A DNA stretch of 64,000 nucleotides from positions 806,001 to 870,000 of the forward strand of contig NZ_CP023559.1 of NCBI RefSeq assembly GCF_003006155.1, read 5' to 3'. Made by a program: the position numbers and the translations under genes. Shown in pieces: positions 39,746 through 50,013 of this stretch (position 1 is the stretch's first letter; each line of letters opens with the position of its first letter). The notes beneath the pieces are model-generated. The model was given only the letters and a program-made list of their open reading frames with translations. It searched no databases and was not told the DNA's origin. The DNA comes from Salinicola tamaricis. GTDB taxonomy: Bacteria; Pseudomonadota; Gammaproteobacteria; Pseudomonadales; Halomonadaceae.

Positions 39746-41171
39746 GCTGTTTCCCAGCACGCCGGCAGCGTCGCCAGCTGCGCCAGGAACGCCTGCTCGT
39801 CGGCGGGCTCGGCGAGACAGCGCAGATCGAGCCATAGCGCACCCTCGTGGGTGCGCCCGATCACCGGCCGCGGTAGTGCGCGCAGGGCTCGCTCGAGGCG
39901 GGCCAGATCGCGCCCGCGCGGCGCGCGCAACACCAGTGCCCGACTCTCCAGGCGATCTATCGGCAGCGAACCGCTGCCGAGCTGGCTGCGGCAGGCAGCA
40001 CTCTCCACCGAGGCAATGCCGGCGAGCGCCGCCTGCAGCGGTGTCAGCAGGCGCTCGACTTGCTGGGCAATCTCCTCTTCCGCGCGGGTCAACAGCCGCA
40101 GCGTGGGCAGCTCGCGTGTCGGCGAATCGCTATCGCGATAGACACGTAGCGTAGCCTCGAGGGCGGCCAGGGTGAGTTTGTCGCAGCGCAGCGCGCGTTT
40201 GAGCGGGTGACGCTTGAGACGCTCGACCAGCTCACGCCGGCCGACCACGATCCCCGCCTGCGGGCCGCCCAGCAGCTTGTCGCCGCTGAAGGTGACCAGA
40301 TCGGCCCCGGCGGCGATCGCCTCCGACGGCTGCGCCTCGTGGGGCAGCCCCAGGGCGCGGAAGTCGGTCAGCGCACCGCTGCCCAGATCGATCATGAAGG
40401 GAATACCGTGGGCGTGAGCGATCGCCGCCAGCTCCGCCTCCGGCACGCAGCTGGTGAAGCCCGCGATGGCGTAGTTGGAGGTGTGCGCCTTGACGATCAG
40501 GCCGCTCTGTTCACCCAGCGCCTGACGAAAGTCGCGCGCATGGGTGCGGTTAGTGGCGCCCACCTCGACCAGCCGGCAGCCCGCGGCGGTCATCACATCG
40601 GGCATGCGGAAAGCGCCGCCGATCTCGATCATCTCGCCGCGCGAGATGATCGCCTCGCGGCCCGCTCCCAGAGCGCTCAACGCCAGCAGCACGGCGGCCG
40701 CGTTATTGTTGACCACCGTCGCCGCCTCGGCCCCGGTGAGTTCGACCAGCAGCGCCTCGACCAGGCGGTCGCGGTCGCCACGCCGCCCGCCTTCGAGATC
40801 GTACTCCAGCGCCGCCGGATGGCGTGCTGCCTCGACCATTGCCGCGATCGCCGCTTCGGCCAACGGCGATCGCCCCAGGTTGGTGTGGATCACCGTCCCG
40901 GTGAGATTGAACACCGCACGCAGGTTGGGCCGGGTCAGCCGCGCGAGACGCTCGCGGACCGCATCGACCAGCGCCTGCTCGTCGAGGGTGGTCGGCGCGT
41001 CCGGCGCCGCCAGCCGGCGACGCCACTCGGTGAGCGTGTCGCGGATGGCTCGGGTGAGCGCGCGCTCACCATACTGCAAACGGGCAGGCTGTAGCGCGGC
41101 ATGAGTCAACAGGGTATCGACGGCAGGCAGGTGACGACGCAGGTCGGTGCTCGCGGAGAGATCTCGGACAT
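39742..41171 (-). CDS. selA: L-seryl-tRNA(Sec) selenium transferase SelA
   Basis: SelA is a PLP enzyme that converts Ser-tRNA(Sec) to Sec-tRNA(Sec) using selenophosphate. Family blocks are LPAVDTLL, NLTGTVIHTNLGRSPLAEAA, TVVNNNAAAVLLAL, ISRGEMIEIGGAFRMPDVM and the Schiff-base lysine in FSGDKLLGGPQAG. The end, WETA*, overlaps the selB start (ATGA). The start is uncertain: ATG 41171 gives MSEISPRA but is one base out of frame with the downstream LRRHLPAVD, so one base may be missing near 41148. An in-frame GTG about 70 bp upstream is the alternative. Length is about 476 aa. Confidence 0.93.
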
Positions 41172-41371
41172 GGACGGCTCGACAGATCGAAGGATGGCCG
41201 GGACGACACCGGGCGTGCCCCGATTTAATCGTCGTCGCCACGCCAGCACAAGAGACCCGGCGCCGCACGGCCCGGGTCGAATGGACACCCGCGGCCGGAT
41301 ATCCCGCAGCGGCGTGCGAGAGTGGCCGCGAACGTCGACACGTCGGCGCCACTGGCCACCGCGAGTTGGCC

Positions 41372-42334
41372 TCAGCCGGCGTCGGGCGATCCCAGCACCA
41401 GCAGCGGATTGAAGGCTCGACGCGCCAGTTCACGGTCGGCGATCAGCATGTCCAGGGCCAGGCTGGCAAGATCGTCAGCGACCGGGTCGGCAGCGGCCTC
41501 CCACTCCTTCTGCACCACCTTGAGATAGCTCGCGCAGTGATCGCAGGTCTCCGCCTGTACCGGCAGCACGCGCTGCCCGGCGTCGTCCTCGAGCCCGCAA
41601 TAGTCGAGCGTCCGGCTATCGCCGCACTCGACGCAGCGCGCACGCTCGGCGTACCACTCGGTGGCGCACAGCCCGCAGTGCAGGTAGCGCACCCGCGAGC
41701 GGGCCATGCCGATCTGGATCACGCTGGCCACCGCCGGCGCACCGCAGCAGGGGCACAGCGCGCGCATGGCCTCGGCAGGGCGCCCCGGCAGCTTTGCCAG
41801 GGTGCGCGCCTGACGCGTCCATGCCACCTGCAGCGCAGCACCCACCAGCGGCGCCAGCGCGGTCTGCTCGGGGTCGAGCGACTCACCACCGAGCAGGCTA
41901 GGCACCAGCGCCTCGCGGGCCGCGGCCGACGCACCGCGCAGGGCCTCGAACCAGTCGCGCTGCGCCGCCGGCACCTCGCCGTCTAGCTCGGCGATCAACG
42001 CGTCGAGATCCTCGCGCCAGCTCATGTCGCGCCACAGGCCGTCGATCGCCAGCGGCGGCACGCCGTGGGCGATCGCTATGTCGGCACTCGCGGTCACGCT
42101 CGCACGGGGCTGCTGCAGCACCCGGTGCTGGGCGGCGACCACCTGCGCCATGAAGCGCAGGTAATCGGCCATCGCCGGCACGCGTTCGGCCAGCCGCTGC
42201 AGGCGCTCGGCACGTTCGGCGAACAGTTTGCGGCCCGGCAGCACCACCATTGGCGGCGCCCCCGGTGAAGGGGGCGCCTGACCGAAGGCGTGGCCAGGGT
42301 CACTGCCCGGAGGACGTTCAGGGTTGCTGCTCAC
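41372..42334 (-). CDS. fdhE: Formate dehydrogenase accessory protein FdhE
   Basis: The 320-aa product is FdhE, needed for maturation of respiratory (Tat-exported) formate dehydrogenases. It binds the catalytic subunit and iron. Four CxxC pairs of its two rubredoxin-like domains are seen: CPCCG, CGLC, CVEC and CDHC. RYLHCGLCATEWYAERARCVECG is a family block. The start is GTG 42334 with AGGAG upstream, inside the last codons of fdnI (17-bp overlap), which indicates translational coupling. It ends 200 bp before selA. Confidence 0.93.
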   Translation of the reverse strand: MSSNPERPPGSDPGHAFGQAPPSPGAPPMVVLPGRKLFAERAERLQRLAERVPAMADYLRFMAQVVAAQHRVLQQPRASVTASADIAIAHGVPPLAIDGLWRDMSWREDLDALIAELDGEVPAAQRDWFEALRGASAAAREALVPSLLGGESLDPEQTALAPLVGAALQVAWTRQARTLAKLPGRPAEAMRALCPCCGAPAVASVIQIGMARSRVRYLHCGLCATEWYAERARCVECGDSRTLDYCGLEDDAGQRVLPVQAETCDHCASYLKVVQKEWEAAADPVADDLASLALDMLIADRELARRAFNPLLVLGSPDAG

Positions 42335-42965
42335 GGCGCTGCTTCTCCTCCTGTTCGCGGGCCCAGAGGCCATGATGGTGGCGAGCCCAGGCGCGGGTCA
42401 CCCAGCCCTGGGTCATCGAGCGGATCGAGCCCTTGACCCAGAGCGCGGCGTAGACGTGGACCACGATGGTGACGATGGCGACGAACGCCGCCACCGCGTG
42501 GACCAGACTTGCCAGCCGGATCAGCGGGATCGGGAAGAAGCCGGCGAACCATGGCCGCCACATGATCACGCCGCTGACCAATAGCGCCGCGATCGACACC
42601 ACCAGCGCCCAGAACACCAGCTTCTGACCGGGGTTGTACTTGCCGATCGGCGGCAGCTTGTCGTCGCGGTTGTCGAGCACGTCGCCGATCTGGCGCATCC
42701 ACTGCACGTCGTTCTCACCCAGCAGGTTACGGCTGACGTGGCGGACCGCCATGGCCACGAACAGCAGCACCAGCACCAGGCCGAGGAAGGGGTGCAGGAT
42801 ACGCGCCCACACCGGCCCGCCGAGGCTGTGGCTGAGGAAGAAGAATGCCGGGTGGAAGAACGCCAGACCCGACAGCGCCAGCAGCAAGAACGCGATCACC
42901 ATGGTCCAGTGGTTGGCGCGATCGAGCGGCGAGTAGCGCACGAGACGATCCTGGGAGCGCTTCAT
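42318..42965 (-). CDS. fdnI: Formate dehydrogenase gamma subunit, cytochrome b556
   Basis: The 215-aa inner-membrane subunit anchors the formate dehydrogenase and passes electrons to quinone through two b hemes. Four membrane helices are visible, with heme-ligand histidines in [27 protein letters not shown] and [45 protein letters not shown] is the family's C-terminal signature. It overlaps fdnH by 4 bp (ATGA). Membrane orientation and length agree with FdnI/FdoI (about 215 aa). Confidence 0.95.
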   Translation of the reverse strand: MKRSQDRLVRYSPLDRANHWTMVIAFLLLALSGLAFFHPAFFFLSHSLGGPVWARILHPFLGLVLVLLFVAMAVRHVSRNLLGENDVQWMRQIGDVLDNRDDKLPPIGKYNPGQKLVFWALVVSIAALLVSGVIMWRPWFAGFFPIPLIRLASLVHAVAAFVAIVTIVVHVYAALWVKGSIRSMTQGWVTRAWARHHHGLWAREQEEKQRREQQP

Positions 42966-43906
42966 CGGTCACCTCCATGCGGGCGGTCTTCCGCGTCGTC
43001 GCGCCGCCGCGTGGCGTCGTAGCCGCGCGTGGTCGGGTCATCGTCGGCGCTCTCCTCCGGCTCCTCCTTCGGTCCCTTGGTCACGTAGTGGATCACCCCG
43101 GCGAAGGCGGTGATGCCGATGATCGCCGCCATGATCGGCTTGGTCACCCCCTTCCAGGCGCCGACCAACGGCGAGATACGCGGGTCCTTGGGCAGGCCGC
43201 TGTAGCGGTTGGGGTCGTTGGCGTGATGCAGCACGTACATCACATGGGTGCCGCCGACCCCGGCCGGGTCGTAGATGCCGGCATCGCGGAAGCCCAGCGC
43301 CTTGAGATCGCCGACCCGCTTGGCGGCGCGGTCGAGCATATCCGCCTTGGTGCCGAACTCGATGCAGTTGGTCGGGCAGGTCTTGACGCAGGCCGGCTCC
43401 ATGCCGGCGTTGACCCGATCCGAGCACAGCGTGCACTTGTAGGACTTGCTGTCCTTCGGCGAGATGCGCGGAATATCGAACGGGCAGCCGGTGATGCAGT
43501 AGCCGCAGCCGATACAGTGGTTGGAGTCGAAGTCGACGATCCCGTTGGCGTACTGCACGATCGCGCCGGGCGCCGGGCACGCCGCGAGGCAGCCCGGCTC
43601 GGCACAGTGCATGCAGCCGTCCTTGCGAATCAGCCACTCGAGATTGCCATCGGCCGTCTCGTGTTCGCTGAAGCGCATCACCGTCCACGACTCGGCGGTA
43701 AGGTCGGTGGGGTTATCGTAGGTGCCGTGACACTCCCCCACCTCGTCGCGCAGGTCGTTCCACTCCATGCACGCCACTTGGCACGCCTTGCAGCCGATGC
43801 ACTTGGAGACATCGATCAGCTTGGCCACTTCCTCGACGTGGCTGCGTGCCTGCGGCGGCGGGGTCGTGGTGGCAGAGCGGGCAATGATGTTTTGCGAATT
43901 GATCAT
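42962..43906 (-). CDS. fdnH: Formate dehydrogenase beta subunit, iron-sulfur
   Basis: The 314-aa subunit carries four [4Fe-4S] clusters linking the catalytic subunit to cytochrome b556. Cysteine motifs are [37 protein letters not shown] and CTLCSDR...CVKTCPT. A single C-terminal transmembrane helix ([18 protein letters not shown]) anchors it, and a charged, disordered tail follows. ATG 43906 has GGAG 7 nt upstream and lies 10 bp past the fdnG stop. Structure is as in E. coli FdnH (294 aa). Confidence 0.95.
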   Translation of the reverse strand: MINSQNIIARSATTTPPPQARSHVEEVAKLIDVSKCIGCKACQVACMEWNDLRDEVGECHGTYDNPTDLTAESWTVMRFSEHETADGNLEWLIRKDGCMHCAEPGCLAACPAPGAIVQYANGIVDFDSNHCIGCGYCITGCPFDIPRISPKDSKSYKCTLCSDRVNAGMEPACVKTCPTNCIEFGTKADMLDRAAKRVGDLKALGFRDAGIYDPAGVGGTHVMYVLHHANDPNRYSGLPKDPRISPLVGAWKGVTKPIMAAIIGITAFAGVIHYVTKGPKEEPEESADDDPTTRGYDATRRRDDAEDRPHGGDR

Positions 43907-43916
43907 GGCGAGCTCC

Positions 43917-46900
43917 CTAAGCCTTCTCGACGCGAACGGTGAACGACTTGTACTCCGGCGTCTGGGTATTGGCATCACCGACGAACGGCGTCAGGGCGTT
44001 GACCAGATAGCCCTTCTTGGCCACGCCGGTGAAGCCCCAGTGCAGCGGAATGCCCACGTGGTGCACCTGGCGGTCGCCGATCGTCATCGGCCTGAGCCGC
44101 TTGGTCACCACCGCCACCGCCTTGATGAAGCCGCGCTTGGAGGAGACCTTGACCCAGTCCCCCGCGGCCACGCCGATCTCCTCGGCCAGTTTCTCGCCGA
44201 TCTCGACGAACTGCTGCGGCTGAACGATGGCGTTGAGCCGAGCGGCTTGGTCCAGTAGTGGAAGTGCTCGGTCAGGCGGTAGGTCGTCGCCGCGTGCGGG
44301 TACTCCTCCGGTGTGCCCAGGGCCGCGCGATCCTCGTCGAAGATGCGTGCCGCCGCCGGGTTGTTGCGCCTTGGGCTTGCCCGGGTGCAACAGGTTCTGT
44401 GGTACCGGCGACTCGAACGGCTCGTAGTGCTCGGGGAACGGGCCGTCGACCATGCTCTGTCCGGCGAACAGGTGTCCCACCCCTTCCGGCTGCATGATGA
44501 ACGGCATCTGCCCTTCGGACGGCGCCGAGGTCGGCGGGAAGTCGGGCACGTCGGCACCGATCCAGCGCCCCTGCTCCGCGCTCCACCACACGAACGCCTT
44601 GTTGGCGCCCCACGCCGCCGCCCCTGCACGTCGGCACTGGCGCGGTTGTAGAGCACACGCCGGTTGGCCGGCCAGGCCCAGGCCCAGCCCAGGGTGTTGC
44701 CGGTGCCATAGGGGTCAGCGTTGTCACGCCGCGCCATCTGATTGCCCGCTTCGGTCCAGCAGCCGGTGAAGATCCAGCAGCCGGCGCTGGTCTTGCCATC
44801 GGCGGTCAGCTCACCGAAACCGGAGAGCTGCTCGCCAGCACGGCGCACCACCTGCCCCTGGGCGTCGGTCAGATCCTCCAGCGCATAGCCGTTGAACTCG
44901 CGCGCGAGTTCTTCCGACTTCGGCTCGTGGGGGATCTTGTAGTCCCAGGTCAGGTTGAGGATCGGCTCGGGGAAGACCCCACCCTCCGTCTGGTAGAGCT
45001 GCTTCAGCCTGAGGAAAAGTTCGCCCATGATGCGCGTGTCGGGGCGCGACTCGCCCGGCGGCGGCGCAGCGGCCCAGTGCCACTGCAGCCAGCGCGCGCT
45101 GTTGACGATCGAGCCGTCGTCCTCGGCGAAACAGCAGGTCGGCAGCCGGAACACCTCGGTGTCGATCTGGCTGGGGTCGACGTCGTTGTACTCTCGCCGT
45201 AGGATTTCCAGAACTCGCTGGTCTCGGTGTTGAGCGGGTCCATCACCACCAGATACTTCAGCGACGATAGCGCGCGGGTGACCTTGGCCCGGTCGGGGAA
45301 CGAGGCAAGCGGGTTGAAACCCTGGCAGAAGTAGCCAGTCAACTCGCCCTTGGACATGCGCTCGAAGGTATCGAGGATGTCGTAGAGCGGCCGTTCGAGC
45401 TTGGGCAGCCAGTCGAAGCACCAGTCGTTGTCGGCGCTCGCGGCCTGGCCGTACCACGCCTTCATCAGGCTGACGTGGAACTTCTCGTAGTTCTTCCAGT
45501 AGGAGACCTGCCCCGCCACCGTGGGCTGCTTGGTGCGCTTGTCGATATAGGCGCGATACGCCTGCTCCTTGGCGTTGGCCAGGGTCATGTAGCCCGGCAG
45601 CAGCTGCGACAGCAGCCCCAGATCGGTCAGCCCCTGGATGTTGGAGTGCCCACGTAGCGCGTTGACCCCACCCCCTGGCATACCCATGTTGCCCAGCAGC
45701 AGCTGGACCATGGCTGCGGCGCGGATGATCTGCGAACCGATCGAGTGCTGCGTCCAGCCCAGCGCGTAGAGGATGGTCATGGTCTTATCGGGCACCGCCA
45801 TCGCCGCGATCTTCTTCCAGATGCGCTGGATGTCGACCACCGGGATGCCGCTGATGCTCGAGACCATCTCGGGGGTGTAGCGCGCATAGTGCCCGCGCAG
45901 CAGCTGGTAGACGCAGCGCGGGTCGCTGAGCGAGTCGTCGCGGCGCACGAAGCCGTCGTCACCCTTCTCGTACATCCACGACTGCTTGTCGTAGCTGCGC
46001 GTGGCCTCGTCATAGCCCGAGAACAGGCCCTCCTCGAAGCCATAGCCGTCACGCACGATCAGCGCCGCGTCGGTATAGTTCAGCACGTACTCGCGCTGGA
46101 TCTGGTCGGTCTCGATCAGATAGCTGATCAGCCCGCCAAGGAAAGCGATATCGCTACCGGTACGGATAAAGGCACGATCCTGCGCCACCGCACTGGTACG
46201 GGTGAAGCGCGGGTCGATCGTGATCAACTCGGCCTTGTTGTGCTCGATGGCTTCGGTGACCCAGCGGAAGCCCACGGGGTGCGCTTCGGCAGAGTTGCCG
46301 CCCATCGACAGAATCAGATTGGCATTGCGGATGTCGACCCAGTGATTGGTCATGGCACCGCGACCGAATGTTGGGGCAAGACCTGCCACCGTCGGTCCGT
46401 GTCAGACGCGTGCCTGGTTGTCGAACGCCACCATGCCCAGCGTACGCACCACCTTGTGGGTGATGTAGCCGGCTTCGTTGGAGGAGCCGGACGCCGCCAG
46501 GAACCCCGTCGTCGTCCAGTGGTTGACCGTCTGCCCTTGGGCGTTGCGCTGCACGAAGTTGGCGTCGCGGTCATCCTTCATGTGCCGAGCGATGCGCCCG
46601 AGCGCCTCGTCCCAACTGATCCGTTTCCACTCGTCGCTGCCGGCCTCACGCACCTGCGGGTAGGCCAGACGGCCATCGCTGTGGACGAAGTCCAGAAGCC
46701 CAGCGCCCTTGGGGCACAGCGAGCCGCGGGAGACCGGATGATCCGGGTCGCCCTCGATGTGGAAGACGTTCTGTTCGACGTTCTTCGCCCCATCACCCTT
46801 GCTGTAGATCAGAATGCCGCAGCCCACCGAGCAGTAGGTGCAGGTGTTGCGGGTCTCCTTGGCGTGGGTCAGCTTGAACTGCCGGATCGAGGCTTCGGCG

Positions 46901-46995
46901 GGTTCCGGGGCGAACCCCATCACCGCCAGGCTCGACGTCGCCAGCCCCGCCCCGCCCAGTTTGAAAAACTGGCGCCGCGTGACGTTAATTGCCAT
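43917..46995 (-). CDS. fdnG: Selenocysteine formate dehydrogenase alpha subunit, read with about four frameshifts
   Basis: Catalytic Mo/W-bis-MGD subunit of the periplasmic, quinone-linked formate dehydrogenase, about 1025 residues. A Tat signal ([10 protein letters not shown]) opens the protein and [14 protein letters not shown] binds one [4Fe-4S] cluster. VDNQARV-type context (here AFDNQARV) precedes an in-frame TGA at 46404-46402, codon 198, followed by [22 protein letters not shown]. coli FdnG has selenocysteine at the equivalent residue 196. A SECIS hairpin follows the TGA. True breaks, apart from the Sec codon, lie near 45193, 44625, 44372 and 44243; sequence resumes in adjacent frames with conserved motifs. 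AGGA precedes ATG 46995. First gene of fdnGHI-fdhE-selAB. Confidence 0.93.
46362..46404 (-). promoter_or_regulatory. SECIS element directing Sec at the fdnG UGA
   Basis: Numbering U1 as the U of UGA (46404), the RNA folds with GACCGA (8-13) pairing UCGGUC (38-43), G15-G16 with C31-C32, a bulged U17, and GGCA (18-21) with UGCC (27-30), closing a GGUCU loop (22-26). Bulged U17 and the GGUCU loop are the SelB contacts known from E. coli fdhF. Confidence 0.94.
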
Positions 46996-47118
46996 GTGCC
47001 ATCCTCATCGGATTGTGTCGTTACCACCGCCCTGGCGGTCCTCCCAGGGGTGCCTGCCGCGTCGATCAACACGCCCGGCGATACGGCGCTTTTGAACAGC
47101 GCCTTAAGTCAACTTTAT

Positions 47119-47134
47119 AGCAGGCTCGGGGCCA
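47119..47134 (-). promoter_or_regulatory. Possible sigma-54 (-24/-12) promoter before fdnG
   Basis: The minus strand reads TGGCCCC-GAGC-CTGCT, close to the TGGCAC-N5-TTGCW sigma-54 consensus with the GG and GC at the required spacing. It lies about 115 bp upstream of the fdnG ATG. Confidence 0.4.
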
Positions 47135-47171
47135 GGCGTCTCCTCTGTGCGACGAAAAGCCCAGGACAGAC

Positions 47172-47199
47172 GCCGACGCCCGCGTGAGCGGGCGTCGGC
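47172..47199 (-). terminator. Terminator hairpin downstream of the TRAP permease gene
   Basis: GCCGACGCCCGC and GCGGGCGTCGGC form a perfect 12-bp stem with a GTGA loop, 55 bp past the TRAP permease stop and before the fdnG promoter region. It is followed on the minus strand by a pyrimidine-rich stretch. Confidence 0.8.
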
Positions 47200-47253
47200 A
47201 TGCCAAGCGCGTGTAGCAAACGGCCAGGAAAGGGGTCGGCGAGCTGGCTGGCG

Positions 47254-49445
47254 TCAGCCACCGCTCGGGGCAGGCTGAGCCGGCTTGGCCTTGGCCAGCA
47301 GGAACAGCACCACGGTGATCACCGCGCCCACGATGTCGCTGGCCAGCCCCGGGAAGATCAGCGCCAGCGCACCGACTGCGGCCAGTATCCGCCAGAAGGG
47401 ATTGAGCGGCCGGCGCAGGTAGCCCTCCACCGCCACCGCCAGCAGCAGCACCCCGATCACCCCGGTGACGATCACCCATAGCGTGTTCCACAGGGTGGCG
47501 TCGATCATCAGCATGCTGTGCGCGAACACGAACATGTAGGGCACCACGAAGCCGGCAATGGCGAGCTTCATCGCCTGGAAGCCGGTGGCATTGGGCGAGC
47601 CGCCGCTGATGCCAGCCCCGGCATAGGCGGCCAGCGCCACCGGCGGCGTCAGGTTGGCGAACAGCCCGAAGTAGAACACGAACATGTGGGCAACGAAGAT
47701 CGCGGTGTCGTTGCTGCTCCCGGCCAACTCACGGAACAGCGGCAGGTTGAGCAGGATCGGCGCCGCCATGGTGCTGGTGATGATATAGGTGGGAATGCTC
47801 GGCAGCCCCATGCCAAGCACGATCGAGGCGATCATGGTCAGCACCAGGGTGACCAGCAGTTGGATCATCGGGATCGGAATCTGCTGTCCCAGCGTGACCA
47901 CCGCGTCGGCGGCGTCCAGGGCGATACCGGTCAGCGTAGCGATGCCCACGATGATCCCCACCGCACCGCACGCCACGGCCACCGGAATGGCGTTGCGCAC
48001 GCCATCGGCCATGGCATCGCGGCAGTCGGCGACATCCATCTTCTCGGCCACCATGCCGAGCTTGGCACGCAGGGCGTTGATCGCCACCGGCACCAGAATT
48101 ACCAGGAACAGCGTCCAGCGGCTGGCCGGGAAGTTGGGCAGCGGGTTGCCGACGAACAGCGCGCGCAGCTGCGGCTCCAGGATCAACAGCACCAGGATCA
48201 GGCCGAGCCCCAGGGTGACCCGACGGGTTCCGCAGATCAGCACGGTGGCGGCGATCGACCAGAAGGCGGCGAAGAACGGCGCGCGGCCGTCGAACAGCAG
48301 CCACAGCAGCACCGCCATCGGCACCAGCAGATGGCCGCGCTTGAGCATCACCGTCTTCAGCGGTGTCAGCTGGTCGCGCGGAATGCCTTCGAGACCGTTG
48401 CGCATGGCGCGCAGATGGACCTGGAACAGCACCCCGAGATAGTAGAGCAGGGCCGGAATGATGCCGGCCAGGATCACCTGGGTGTAGGGCACCGAGAGTA
48501 CCTCGGCCATGATGAAAGCCGCCGCGCCCATGATCGGTGGCAGGATCTGGCCGCCGACGCTGGCAGCCGCTTCCACCGCCCCGGCGAAGTTGGGCTTGTA
48601 GCCGGTCTTCTTCATCAGCGGGATGGTGAAGGCGCCGGTAGTGACCACGTTGGCGATCGCCGAACCGTTGATCGAGCCGAGAAAGCCGCTGGCGATCACC
48701 GCGACCTTGGCCGGGCCGCCGCGGGTGTGCCCGGCGATCGCCAGTGCCAGGTCGTTGAACAGCTGGCCCAGCCCGGACTTGCCGAGGAAGGCACCGAACA
48801 GAATGAACAGGATGATATAGCTCGCAGAGACCCCGATCGCGGTCCCCAGCAACCCCTCGGTGATGAACACCAGATGCGAGGCGATCTGGCGACAGGTGGC
48901 GAGGATGATGTTCTCGTTGAGCACCGGGTAGAACGACACTTGGCGTAGAAGCCGTAGAGCAGGAACAGCGTGGCCAGGATGGTCAGCCCCCAGCCGGTGA
49001 CCCGCCGAGTGGCGTCGAGCACCAGCAGGATCGCCACGAAGCCGACGATCATGTCGGTCTGATTGATGCGCCCGGCGGAAGCGATCACCCGGTCCGAGAC
49101 CACCAGCATGTAGACCCCGATGGCGAACGCCACCAGCGCCAGCGCCGCATCGCCCCAGGGCACCCGGTCACGCGCGCCGCGTCGCGTCAGCGGATAGAGA
49201 ATGAAGGCCAGAGCCAACAGGGTATAGAGGTGGATACTGCGTTGGGCCACGTCCACCAGCGGCCCAGAGAACGACGTGTAGAGGTGGAACAGCGCCAGCA
49301 GCACGCTGATCACGGTGACGAACTGGACCACCACCAGCGGCAGCCGGTCGCGCACCAGACTCTCACGATCGAACTTCTCCAGCGCCTCCTTGACCGACGG
49401 ATCCTCGGGCCCATCGGCGGAAAGCACCACTTTTTGTTCTGACAT
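47254..49445 (-). CDS. Fused TRAP transporter permease (4TM-12TM), one frameshift
   Basis: The fused small (4 TM) and large (12 TM) membrane subunits of a TRAP-type secondary transporter are read as one protein of about 730 aa, the arrangement used with TAXI binding proteins. The N-terminal domain reads LPLVVVQFVTVISVLLALFHLY; the large domain has GFLGSINGSAIANVVTTGAFTIPLMKKTGY, PPIMGAAAFIMAEVL and VLGMGLPSIPTYIITSTMAAPIL. A break near 48935 joins LLYGFYAK to FYPVLNENIILA. It probably moves an organic acid with Na+ or H+. DUF1850 and TAXI genes lie upstream on the same strand. Confidence 0.93.
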
Positions 49446-49455
49446 ACTCGATTCC

Positions 49456-50004
49456 CTAGGGCTGGTTGAGCCAGGGCACCCACGGCCTCAGCAGCGCCGG
49501 GAGCACCTGCCACACAGGCGCTTTTACCACAGAAAAGGTCAGGATGGGGGGCGGGTCATGGCGCGACAGCGGAATCACATGGCCGGCAAAGATCATCCGG
49601 TAGTGCTCCGCGACCGCCGCCTGGATCGCCAGCGGGTCGACCACCCGGTCGATGCCGGTCATCACCACCCAGCCATCGGCGAGATGGGTCTCCTTGCCCG
49701 CATGGGCGGGCACGCCGGCGCCGAAGGTCTTGAAGCGGGTCCCGGTGATTTCGATCGCCCCACCGGCAGTGATGCGGTACCACTCTTCCCAATCCTCCTT
49801 CTCGACCGAGTGCATCCAGCGAATCTTGAAGGTGGTACCGGCCCAGCCGGGCAGGGCCAGGCGCCACTCGGCGCCCTGCTTGACCGCCAGCCAGGGGAGT
49901 GGATACACGACGGTGGCGATCCCGAGCAGGATCGCCACCGTCATTACTAGGCACCAGCACCAGCGCCGGCGGGTCATCCCCCGAGCGCTGACGTCACGCC
50001 GCAC
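49456..50004 (-). CDS. DUF1850 protein, partner of the TAXI-TRAP transporter
   Basis: The 182-aa product has an N-terminal membrane segment (VMTVAILLGIATVVYPLPWLAV) and a DUF1850 domain (FKIRWMHSVEKEDWEEWYRITAGGAIEITGTRFKTFGAGVPA). DUF1850 genes are found almost only with TAXI-type TRAP operons, so a role in transport or its assembly is inferred, not shown. It sits between the TAXI and permease genes on the same strand with short gaps. Start could be ATG 50004 or the later ATG at 49977; ribosome sites are poor for both. Confidence 0.88.
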   Translation of the reverse strand: MRRDVSARGMTRRRWCWCLVMTVAILLGIATVVYPLPWLAVKQGAEWRLALPGWAGTTFKIRWMHSVEKEDWEEWYRITAGGAIEITGTRFKTFGAGVPAHAGKETHLADGWVVMTGIDRVVDPLAIQAAVAEHYRMIFAGHVIPLSRHDPPPILTFSVVKAPVWQVLPALLRPWVPWLNQP

Positions 50005-50013
50005 GCGGCATCA

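Noticed and set aside
46402..46404. A stop codon splitting fdnG, at first counted with the frameshifts.
   Set aside because: It is in frame on both sides and followed by a SECIS hairpin, so it is a selenocysteine codon and not a lesion.
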